9,893 nt of DNA from an uncultured Oscillochloris sp. (GTDB lineage: Bacteria; Chloroflexota; Chloroflexia; Chloroflexales; Chloroflexaceae): NCBI GenBank assembly GCA_903877345.1, contig CAIRDL010001143.1, positions 1 through 9,893 on the forward strand, written 5' to 3'. The notes beneath the pieces are model-generated. The model saw nothing but the letters and a program-made list of their open reading frames with translations, searched no databases and was not told the origin of the DNA. The position numbers were made by a program, and so were the translations under genes. Of the stretch, positions 1 through 5,575 are shown in pieces. Positions within the stretch are counted from its first letter, which is position 1; each line of letters starts with the position of its first letter.

Positions 1-133
1 CACCTGACACCTGACACCTGACACCTGACACCTGACACCTGACACCTGACACCTGACACCTGACACCTGACACCTGGCACCTGACACCTGACACCTGGCA
101 CCTGGCACCTGACACCTGACACCTGACACCTGA
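1..133. repeat. CACCTGA heptamer tandem array (19 units, cut by window edge)
   Basis: Nineteen head-to-tail 7-bp units run without any slip from base 1 to 133. The unit is CACCTGA; three units (71-77, 92-98, 99-105) are CACCTGG. The left end is not seen, so the array may be longer. It stops 8 bp before the stop codon of the YtxH-like gene, so it lies just behind the 3' end of that minus-strand gene. Heptamer arrays of this kind resemble the short tandemly repeated repetitive (STRR) sequences of heterocystous cyanobacteria; any functional equivalence is inference. Confidence 0.97.
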
Positions 134-141
134 CTTCGCCC

Positions 142-579
142 TCAGATGAGCGGATCATCCTCGCGGGGCGGCGCGGGCGGCTTTTCGGCGAGGCGCTGGC
201 GGTACTTCGTCCACAACTCCTGCTCGTGCGTGGCGGCAGCGCGGCGCCCAACCTCAAAGGCCGCCTTGAGCCGTGCGCCAAGCGAGACGCTGGTCTGCTC
301 CACACGAGCGGCAAGGCCGAGGCGAAACTCCTCGCTGGTGCGCTGGTTGAGCACGTAGGTCGTGGCTGCCCCAAAAGCCGAGCCGAGCAAAAAGCCGACG
401 ACGAAGCGGCCCGAGCGCTGTTGGGCGCGGCGCTGATTCTCGCTCCGCAGCGTCTTGATAAGCTGGAGCGTGGCTTCCCGTTCAGCGCTCAAGGTATCAA
501 GCGCGTTGGTGCGCTCGGCCCGGATCGCCGCGCTGAAACGGAGGGCAGCCTCAGTGAGGGCGTCGGTCTCGACGGTCAT
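142..579 (-). CDS. YtxH-like small single-pass membrane protein
   Basis: The 145-residue product has an N-terminal helical, charged segment (1-57), one hydrophobic segment at about 59-78 with small-residue spacing (VVGFLLGSAFGAATTYVL), then an amphipathic, probably coiled-coil stretch (about 82-132) and a proline-rich acidic tail. The G-x-x-x-G-rich membrane segment followed by RTSEEFR resembles the YtxH domain (GFLxGxxxGaaxxxLxxPxSGeExR), found in small general-stress and envelope proteins of unknown biochemical role. The start at 579 is preceded by GAAGG about 11 nt upstream; a closer ATG at 584 runs into a stop at once. Its leader strongly resembles that of the cobalamin protein gene at 4426-5271. 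thrS lies upstream on the same strand, but a 217-bp repeat array separates them, so co-transcription is uncertain. No enzymatic motif is visible. Confidence 0.75.
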   Translation of the reverse strand: MTVETDALTEAALRFSAAIRAERTNALDTLSAEREATLQLIKTLRSENQRRAQQRSGRFVVGFLLGSAFGAATTYVLNQRTSEEFRLGLAARVEQTSVSLGARLKAAFEVGRRAAATHEQELWTKYRQRLAEKPPAPPREDDPLI

Positions 580-625
580 AGCATGCTTGCCTTCAACAAG
601 GTTTCAGATGGGCTGGGGTTGCTCT

Positions 626-842
626 CGTGATGCGTGATCCGTGATTCGTGATTCGTACCCGATCACCGATCACGCATCACGCATCACGCATCACGGATCA
701 CGCATCACGCATCACGCATCACGGGTCACGCATCACGCATCACGCATCACGGGTCACGCATCACGCATCACGGGTCACGCATCACGCATCACGCATCACG
801 CATCACGCATCACGCATTACGCATCACGGGTCACGCATTACG
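626..842. repeat. CATCACG heptamer array with palindromic head
   Basis: From 661 to 842 there are 26 consecutive 7-bp units with no indel: mostly CATCACG, with GATCACG/GATCACC, GGTCACG and CATTACG variants. In front of them, 626-656 holds four inverted units (CGTGATG, CGTGATC, CGTGATT, CGTGATT, then CGT). The inverted head and the first direct units (660-688) can pair over about 28 bp with roughly 24 matches around a very short loop (TACC, 656-659). The last unit, CATTACG (836-842), contains the thrS stop codon (838-840), so the array touches the gene. It occupies the whole spacer between thrS and the leader motif of the next gene (617-627). As a hairpin it could end thrS transcription, but no U-tract follows on that strand. 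Confidence 0.96.
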
Positions 843-2622
843 CCCGCGCTTTCACTTCCTGCACCATCCGCTCGATCACGCTGGCAACGGGCAACGGGCC
901 AAGATCCTCGCCGGAGCGCAGGCGCACCGCGACCGCTCCCGCCTCCTGCTCTTTGTTGCCGATTATAAGCATGTAGGGGATCTTCTGCAACTGAGCGCGG
1001 CGAATCTTGCCTTGCATACGGTCGCGGCTCGTGTCAAGCTCAACCCGCAGGCCCGCCGCCGCCAGTTGCTCGCGCAGCCCTTCAGCATACGCCACCTGCT
1101 TGTCGGTAATCGGGATGAGCATCGCCTGAACGGGGGCCAACCAGGTCGGAAAAGCTCCCGCAAAATGTTCGATCAGCACGCCCAGGAAGCGCTCGGTGGT
1201 GCCGGTGACAGCGCGATGGAGCACCACCGGCGTGTGGGGTTGGTTGTCTTCGCCGATGTATTCCAGACCAAGCCGCCGGGGCTGGATGAAGTCCACTTGG
1301 ATCGTACTGAGCTGCCACTCGCGCCCAAGGACATCGCGGGCGATAAAATCGGCCTTGGGGCCATAGATCGCCGCCTCGCCGGGTGCCTCCTGATAGGTGA
1401 CCCCGTAATGGTTGAGCGCGGCACGCAGCGCATCCTCCGCCAACGTCCACGCCTCATCGTCGGCAATGTACTTGCCCGCCGTCCCGCGCAGCGACAGGTC
1501 AACCCGGTAGTCACTAAACTTGTAGGTGCCCAACACTTCACGAATCAGGTTGAAGGCGAGCCCAAACTCCTGCTCAATCTGGTCAGGCCGACAGAAGATG
1601 TGGCAGTCGTCTTGGGTCAAGGCGCGCACCCGCGTCAGCCCGTGAAGCGCCCCACTGTCTTCGTAGCGATAAAGTGTGGCGAATTCGGCGAAACGCAGCG
1701 GCAGGTCGCGGTAGGAATGAATGCCCATCTCTTTGTAGAGCGTCATATGGCTGGGGCAGTTCATCGGCTTGAGGCGGAAGACCAAGTCCTCGCTCTCGAC
1801 CATCGGCGGGAACATACTGTCGCGGTAGGCATCGTAGTGGCCGGACTTCTTGTACAGGCTTTCCTTCACCACATTGCCCGTCCAGACGTGCTGGTAGCCG
1901 TAGCGCGTCTGCACCTCGCGGACGTAGCTCTCCATCTGGTAGCGCAGCATTTCGCCTTTGGGCGTGAAAAGCGGCAGGCCAGGGCCGACATCGTCGGAGA
2001 AATAGAAGAGACCCAGTTCCTTGCCGAGGCGGCGATGGTCGCGCCGCCGCGCCTCTTCAAGTTGGAAAAGGTACTGGTCAAGCTCCGTCTTGCTGTTCCA
2101 GCCCGTACCGTAGATGCGCTGAAGCTGCGGGTTATGCTCGTCACCGCGCCAGTAAGCCCCGGCGATGCTCATCAGCTTAAAAGCGTCAGGCGGAATCTCG
2201 CCCGTGTGGGCGAGGTGCGGCCCTCGGCAAAGATCCTCAAAGGTGTCTTGGCGGTAGGTCGAAATAACCGTATCGCCCCGTGCCGTCTCGCCGTACTCGT
2301 CCAAACCTTTTGCCAGCCCGTCAATCAGTTCGAGTTTATAGGGCTGTTCTTGAAAGAGCGTGCGGGCCTCGGCGGCGCTCACTTCGCGGTAGACAAAGGG
2401 GTGGTTGCCCGCGAGAATGGCGCGCATCCGCTGCTCAATCACGCTCAGGTCGTCAGGCGTGAGCGGGCGGGGCAGATCGAAATCATAGTAGAAGCCGTGC
2501 TCAATCGGCGGGCCAATGGCGACCTTGCCCTCGGGAAAAAGCGTCAGCACCGCTTGGGCCATCACATGGGCCAGCGAGTGCCGGAGCCGGTAGTAGGGGT
2601 CGCGGTTCGGATCGGCGGGCAT
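838..2622 (-). CDS. thrS: Threonyl-tRNA synthetase lacking the TGS domain
   Basis: The 594-residue product charges tRNA-Thr with threonine in the cytoplasm. It begins directly in the editing domain: H-S-L-A-H at residues 15-19, and later D-L-C-R-G-P-H, giving the two His plus Cys/His set of the ThrRS proofreading site. The class II core follows: KPMNCPSH (zinc-ligand Cys), motif 2 around TLYRYEDSG...RVRALTQDDCHIF (zinc-ligand His) and motif 3 VVLHRAVTGTTERFLGVLIEHF (third zinc ligand His). A C-terminal anticodon-binding domain starts near PTWLAPVQAMLIPI. Typical bacterial ThrRS is about 640 residues because of an N-terminal TGS domain of about 60 residues, absent here. I chose ATG at 2622 because GAGGAG lies 7 nt upstream; an in-frame TTG at 2628 sits against that RBS. 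The start is 17 bp after the stop of the upstream membrane-protein gene, so the two are probably one operon. The stop codon lies inside a heptamer repeat. Confidence 0.97.
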   Translation of the reverse strand: MPADPNRDPYYRLRHSLAHVMAQAVLTLFPEGKVAIGPPIEHGFYYDFDLPRPLTPDDLSVIEQRMRAILAGNHPFVYREVSAAEARTLFQEQPYKLELIDGLAKGLDEYGETARGDTVISTYRQDTFEDLCRGPHLAHTGEIPPDAFKLMSIAGAYWRGDEHNPQLQRIYGTGWNSKTELDQYLFQLEEARRRDHRRLGKELGLFYFSDDVGPGLPLFTPKGEMLRYQMESYVREVQTRYGYQHVWTGNVVKESLYKKSGHYDAYRDSMFPPMVESEDLVFRLKPMNCPSHMTLYKEMGIHSYRDLPLRFAEFATLYRYEDSGALHGLTRVRALTQDDCHIFCRPDQIEQEFGLAFNLIREVLGTYKFSDYRVDLSLRGTAGKYIADDEAWTLAEDALRAALNHYGVTYQEAPGEAAIYGPKADFIARDVLGREWQLSTIQVDFIQPRRLGLEYIGEDNQPHTPVVLHRAVTGTTERFLGVLIEHFAGAFPTWLAPVQAMLIPITDKQVAYAEGLREQLAAAGLRVELDTSRDRMQGKIRRAQLQKIPYMLIIGNKEQEAGAVAVRLRSGEDLGPLPVASVIERMVQEVKARA

Positions 2623-2639
2623 AAACAAACTCCTCGCGG

Positions 2640-3275
2640 TCAGCTCGTCACCAGCACGAGTTGCCCTTCTTCAATGCGTAGATCGTCAATCCGCCGCCCC
2701 TGGGCCGCCAATTCGGCGTTGAAGCGGTCGGTAAGTGTTTTCGTCAGCGTATCGGCGGGAACAAGGAAAGCGAGCGGGCCGTCAATGCTGGCGCTCGTGA
2801 CCACGAGCCGCCCATCTTGGGCCGCAAGGCTAAGCGTAGCGGTGCCAGTCAAACCAGAGGCCGCGACGGTCGCCACGGCGCTGCCCTTGGTGAAGCGGAG
2901 CGTCGCCCGTTCAAGCGGGGCGATGGCCGTGGGATGGGCCGCGATCAGCGCATTCAGTTGATCCGCCTTAACCACCACCTCACCGATGGGCAGGGCGGCA
3001 ATGGCCGAAGGCAGTAGCGCGGCGGCCTGATCGAGCGCCGCGTTCTGGGCACTGCTAATTGCACCGGGGGTCGCCTGTGAACCAGACGCCAACGCGGAAA
3101 CGGAGGTTTTCGCAGGCCCAACGAGTTGCTCGGCGATGGCGTTACTTAGCATTGGCTTGAGGACGAAGATGTAGCCCAAGGCAAGGAGGCCAATGACGAA
3201 GAGCAGCGCAAACAGACCGCCGAGGCAGCCGCGCCGTTGGCGCCGAGTGGGTGATTGGGTAGCTTGGCGTCCCAT
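2640..3275 (-). CDS. Membrane-anchored LmeA/DUF2993-like protein
   Basis: The 211-residue product has a basic N-terminus (RRQRR, residues 11-15), one transmembrane helix at about 18-39, a low-complexity Ala/Ser/Thr linker, and a C-terminal beta-rich domain (about 95-211) with alternating short strands and the ending AQGRRIDDLRIEEGQLVLV. The positive-inside rule suggests a cytoplasmic N-terminus with the domain outside. Overall shape and C-terminus resemble the DUF2993/LmeA group of membrane-anchored lipid-binding proteins; that assignment is tentative and no catalytic residue is seen. ATG at 3275 has GGAGG upstream with good spacing; an upstream in-frame start at 3344 would add 23 residues lying over the promoter leader and has no RBS. 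The stop is 17 bp before the thrS start and the thrS RBS begins within this gap, so translation may be coupled. Confidence 0.7.
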   Translation of the reverse strand: MGRQATQSPTRRQRRGCLGGLFALLFVIGLLALGYIFVLKPMLSNAIAEQLVGPAKTSVSALASGSQATPGAISSAQNAALDQAAALLPSAIAALPIGEVVVKADQLNALIAAHPTAIAPLERATLRFTKGSAVATVAASGLTGTATLSLAAQDGRLVVTSASIDGPLAFLVPADTLTKTLTDRFNAELAAQGRRIDDLRIEEGQLVLVTS

Positions 3276-3316
3276 CGTAGGCTCCCTCCAAAAGAAAAAC
3301 CCTCGCCCATCACGGA

Positions 3317-3333
3317 ACGAAGGTACACTTCGT
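3317..3333. promoter_or_regulatory. Small perfect hairpin in the 5' leader of the LmeA-like/thrS operon
   Basis: ACGAAG and CTTCGT form a perfect 6-bp dyad around a 5-nt loop. It lies between the predicted promoter (3359-3387) and the start codon at 3275, so it would be in the leader transcript. It carries no recognised T-box features (no AGGGUGGNACCGCG core is seen), although the second gene is thrS. Function unknown. Confidence 0.4.
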
Positions 3334-3358
3334 AGCCAAAGCATTGTCTGCCGCCTTG

Positions 3359-3387
3359 ATGGTACACGGTGCGCTATGCGGCGTCAA
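3359..3387 (-). promoter_or_regulatory. Sigma70-type promoter for the LmeA-like gene and thrS
   Basis: On the minus strand TTGACG (3387-3382) and TACCAT (3364-3359) are separated by exactly 17 bp. This matches the -35/-10 consensus at 5/6 and 4/6 positions. It would start transcription near 3352, leaving about 77 nt of leader before the ATG at 3275. It sits in the 132-bp gap after the diguanylate cyclase gene, so thrS need not depend on readthrough from the signalling operon. Confidence 0.6.
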
Positions 3388-3407
3388 GTGCTTTTGCGGC
3401 CCGCCGC

Positions 3408-4400
3408 TCACGCGGGGGGCCACAGCGCATAACGGTTACGCCCACTCGCCTTGGCCTGATACAGCGCATTGTCGGCATGGGTGATGAGCAACTCCGCCGT
3501 ATCGTGCTGCGGGTCAAGCTCGGCAACCCCAATGCTAATCGTCACCGTAAATGTGATTGTGCCAGAGATCGTGAGCGGCGTGTCTGCAATCTGGCGGCAC
3601 AACCGCTCCGCCAATTCAACCGCCGAGGTAGCCCCGGTCATGGGCAAAATGCCGAGGAACTCCTCACCGCCGTAGCGCCCCAAGTAGTCGGTGCCCCGAA
3701 TCGAGCGTTGGAGCAGACTGGCACAGAGTTGCAGCACCTGATCGCCCACCTGATGCCCGTAACGATCATTGATCTGCTTAAAATGGTCAATATCAAGCAG
3801 CAACAGGGCAACTGACGAGTGGTAGCGCTTGGAGCGTTCCACCTCTTCGCTCAGGCGCTGCATAATACTGCGGCGGTTCAAGAGTTGCGTCAGTTCATCA
3901 ACGTGGGCAATCTGCTCAAGACGGGCCAGGGCATCCTCCAACAGATGCTGCTTCTTCTCCAGTTCATAGCGGGTCTTCTGCAAATGGCGTGTCTTGGTCA
4001 TCAGATCACTCGTGAGTTGCCGATACTGCTCCGCCGAGGCTTGGTCAAGCGGCGCGATTGGCTCAGCCAGCATGATCAACTGCTCAGCGGGCGCGGCAAG
4101 GAAATGACAATGATACGAACTCGGGAGGCCCGTCGGCCCATTGGTGAAATGTAAAATGGTCGGGCCGGCGGTCTGTTCGGCAAGCGCCTGCGTAAGCAAT
4201 TCCAGACAGCGCGGGTGGCTCTGGGCTTCAAGCAACTGGAAGAGCGTCGTGGTGCCAGGCACCCGCTCGATCCAGTGTACAAGACTGCGGTTCCACTCGA
4301 TCAACTGACCGGACGCATCAAGCAAGGCGATCAGGCTGTGCGTATGCTCCAAGAGCAGCCGACTACCAGCGGTGAGCAGACGATCAACAGACAGGCCCAT
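3408..4400 (-). CDS. PAS-GGDEF diguanylate cyclase
   Basis: The 330-residue soluble protein should make the second messenger c-di-GMP from two GTP. An N-terminal PAS-like sensor domain covers about 10-115 (LIALLDASGQLIEWNRSL is the typical first PAS strand-loop). A helical linker (about 120-165, heptad-like, probably coiled coil) leads into a GGDEF domain (165-328). The domain has DELTQLLNRR, the metal-binding DIDHFKQIND (203-212), GRYGGEEF with the signature at 244-248, and the product-inhibition I-site R235-G-T-D238 exactly five residues before it. It therefore looks catalytically competent and feedback-inhibited. No membrane helix and no EAL domain are present. It starts 25 bp after the stop of the cobalamin-binding protein gene, behind a weak GGTGGTGA ribosome site, so the two form a likely operon. 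The PAS ligand cannot be told from sequence. Confidence 0.95.
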   Translation of the reverse strand: MGLSVDRLLTAGSRLLLEHTHSLIALLDASGQLIEWNRSLVHWIERVPGTTTLFQLLEAQSHPRCLELLTQALAEQTAGPTILHFTNGPTGLPSSYHCHFLAAPAEQLIMLAEPIAPLDQASAEQYRQLTSDLMTKTRHLQKTRYELEKKQHLLEDALARLEQIAHVDELTQLLNRRSIMQRLSEEVERSKRYHSSVALLLLDIDHFKQINDRYGHQVGDQVLQLCASLLQRSIRGTDYLGRYGGEEFLGILPMTGATSAVELAERLCRQIADTPLTISGTITFTVTISIGVAELDPQHDTAELLITHADNALYQAKASGRNRYALWPPA

Positions 4401-4425
4401 GCAGTCACCACCACAAGCTAGTCAG

Positions 4426-5271
4426 CTACCGGCGATTCTCAGGTTCGACGCCCAGGGAGACATGCGCCTCAAGGTATGCAATCCCATCGTAGGGGTTGGC
4501 AGCCAAATGGTCAGCACCCACATCCTGCCAGAGGGTCGCGGTTTGGCTATACGCCTGCCCGCCGACCAAAACCTTAGGTTGCGACGGGAGGTTGGCGGCA
4601 CGCACTTGGGCGATCAGACTGCTCACCGCCCGCAGGCTGGTGACAAGCGTGGTCGAAACGCAGACAAAACGGGCCTCAATACTCTGGATCAGGTCGATAA
4701 CGGTCAGGGCAGGCGTATTGGCCCCGGTGTAGTAGACATCCCACCCATTCATCTCGAAAATGTCAGCGACGAGGCGTGGCCCAATTTCGTGGTACTCACC
4801 GGGCGAGGCGGTAACGACGATCGGCCCCTTCGGGCGCGGCAATTCAAGAATCAGTGGATAATAGACCGACATCACCCGTTGGGTAATCGCCGTCGCCAGA
4901 TGTTCTTGCCCGACACTGATCCGGCCCTGCGCCCACAAATCACCAATCGCGTACATCGTCGGCTGGATGACATGCTCCCACCAAAGCTCGATCTGCGCGG
5001 GGGTCTTAATATGATCGCCAGTAATGCGAACCGCCGCCCGGGCATCGGGCTTGAGCAGGGCTGCGAGGTACTGATGGGCATAGGTTTGCATGGATGGGGC
5101 GGTCGTCTCTGGCGGGGGGGTATGGGCGTGATCAACCAGCCAACTGATGAAGCGTATGCGTTCGACCTCGTTGCGGATGTGAACCTCGGGGGATCGTAGA
5201 TCATAGGGCGGGCCGGCGTTCGTGATTGGATCACAGACGAGATCTGGGCGCTCAGATGGTGAAGTGCTCAT
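4426..5271 (-). CDS. Stand-alone CarH-type cobalamin-binding photoreceptor module (no HTH)
   Basis: The 281-residue protein has a variable N-terminus (1-35), a helical-bundle cap domain (about 36-145) and a Rossmann-like B12-binding domain (about 149-272). The cap carries W113 followed by nine residues and E123-H124, the W-x9-EH signature of CarH-type light sensors, where the His caps cobalt in the light state. The cobalamin loop is E159-Y-H161-E-I-G164, with the lower axial His; CarH proteins also use E-x-H-x-x-G rather than the D-x-H-x-x-G of methionine synthase. VSTTLV (205-210) and VGGQAY (236-241) are the other cobalamin-cradling strands. The N-terminus lacks the MerR-type DNA-binding domain of CarH/LitR, so it must act through a partner, as AerR/PpaA-type B12 proteins do. 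Corrinoid methyl-transfer protein (MtbC-like) is the alternative annotation, but the W-x9-EH set argues for sensing. The diguanylate cyclase gene follows 25 bp downstream. Confidence 0.88.
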   Translation of the reverse strand: MSTSPSERPDLVCDPITNAGPPYDLRSPEVHIRNEVERIRFISWLVDHAHTPPPETTAPSMQTYAHQYLAALLKPDARAAVRITGDHIKTPAQIELWWEHVIQPTMYAIGDLWAQGRISVGQEHLATAITQRVMSVYYPLILELPRPKGPIVVTASPGEYHEIGPRLVADIFEMNGWDVYYTGANTPALTVIDLIQSIEARFVCVSTTLVTSLRAVSSLIAQVRAANLPSQPKVLVGGQAYSQTATLWQDVGADHLAANPYDGIAYLEAHVSLGVEPENRR

Positions 5272-5316
5272 AGAATGCTTGCCTTCTAGGTGCGGAAACC
5301 CAGAGACGGTTGCTCT
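5268..5316 (-). promoter_or_regulatory. Shared 5' leader motif, copy 2 (cobalamin protein gene)
   Basis: Reading the minus strand, AGAGCAACC (5316-5308) is followed 21 nt later by GAAGGCAAGCATTCTATG, ending in the start codon. The YtxH-like gene has the same arrangement: AGAGCAACC (625-617), 22 nt, then GAAGGCAAGCATGCTATG. The two promoter-proximal blocks are at nearly the same distance from their start codons (37 and 38 nt). GAAGG may serve as the ribosome site, but the identity extends beyond it. Confidence 0.6.
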
Positions 5317-5321
5317 GGGTT
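5297..5321. promoter_or_regulatory. Perfect 9-bp hairpin in the cobalamin-protein leader
   Basis: AACCCAGAG (5297-5305) and CTCTGGGTT (5313-5321) are exact inverted copies around a 7-nt loop. The structure sits 26 nt upstream of the start codon at 5271 and overlaps the shared AGAGCAACC motif, whose CAACC falls in the loop of the minus-strand RNA. It is well placed to affect translation or to bind a protein. No run of U follows, so it is not a simple terminator. Confidence 0.55.
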
Positions 5322-5413
5322 ACTGATGGCGCGATCATCCCCGAATCAGAACCTAGCTTGTGCGCGCACGCGGCGCTCCAGTGGTCGGTTGCTCTCGACG
5401 GCGTTGTGTACTC

Positions 5414-5419
5414 AGTATA
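5414..5419 (-). promoter_or_regulatory. Possible -10 box for the cobalamin protein/diguanylate cyclase operon
   Basis: The minus strand reads TATACT here, five of six matches to the sigma70 -10 consensus. A -35 box at the standard 17-bp distance is poor (TGTAAG). If used, it gives a leader of about 136 nt containing both copies of AGAGCAACC and the 9-bp hairpin. Confidence 0.35.
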
Positions 5420-5430
5420 GGTCAAAATTG

Positions 5431-5448
5431 CCCTTGCTTACACAAGGG
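5431..5448. promoter_or_regulatory. Dyad CCCTTG-N6-CAAGGG, possible operator
   Basis: A perfect 6-bp inverted repeat with a 6-nt spacer lies between the two divergent genes, just upstream of the putative minus-strand -10 box. Position and symmetry suit a dimeric regulator, but no regulator family can be named from it. Confidence 0.35.
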
Positions 5449-5484
5449 AAGGGGACGAATCTTGGGCAGGTTAGACAAGATTCA

Positions 5485-5500
5485 GCATTGCTCACAATGC
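5485..5500. promoter_or_regulatory. Dyad GCATTG-CTCA-CAATGC, possible operator
   Basis: A perfect 6-bp inverted repeat around a 4-nt centre overlaps the candidate plus-strand -35 box (TTGCTC, 5488-5493), 76 bp before the start of the PAS/GAF sensor gene. It could be an operator or a short RNA hairpin. Confidence 0.35.
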
Positions 5501-5575
5501 GTTTCAGGCTTAGGATAGGTGATAACTCTTTGTCCTTGTCCAGCGTGCGGTTTGTTTGCCTTCTGGAGGAATACT

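Larger units (their letters stand above)
5272..5575. other. 304-bp divergent intergenic region with several dyads
   Basis: This gap separates the divergent cobalamin-protein gene (minus) and the PAS/GAF sensor gene (plus). It holds a leader motif and hairpin for the minus gene (5270-5321), a second GGTTGCTCTCG copy (5387-5397), a possible minus promoter (TATACT at 5419-5414), a 6-bp dyad CCCTTG/CAAGGG (5431-5448) and a dyad GCATTG-CTCA-CAATGC (5485-5500). Candidate plus-strand promoter boxes overlap the last dyad (TTGCTC at 5488-5493, 17 bp, TAGGAT at 5511-5516) but are weak. I see no coding sequence and no cobalamin riboswitch core. Confidence 0.7.

Noticed and set aside
226..630. Plus-strand frame opposite the YtxH-like gene
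   Set aside because: The minus-strand frame has a coherent membrane segment and helical tail; the plus frame has none and no RBS.
1..842. CRISPR array
   Set aside because: Units are 7 bp, contiguous and without unique spacers; no cas gene is nearby.
641..976. Plus-strand frames encoding periodic ASRITHH-type peptides
   Set aside because: A 7-bp array is read as a 7-residue repeat in every frame; this is the heptamer array plus antisense thrS, not a gene.
1012..2961. Long plus-strand open frame (649 codons) opposite thrS and its upstream gene
   Set aside because: It is antisense to a clearly conserved ThrRS, shows no domain, and arises from the GC-rich codon pattern of the real gene.
3396..3407. 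GCGGC-CC-GCCGC stem just after the diguanylate cyclase stop as a terminator
   Set aside because: The loop is only two bases and no T-run follows on either strand.
5272..5412. Cobalamin riboswitch upstream of the B12-binding protein gene
   Set aside because: I do not find a B12-box-like core with the surrounding stems; the leader shows only a simple hairpin and the shared motif.
5519..5575. N-terminal extension of the sensor protein from a GTG at 5519
   Set aside because: No ribosome site precedes it, whereas ATG at 5576 has GGAGGA at 5 nt and begins a coiled coil.
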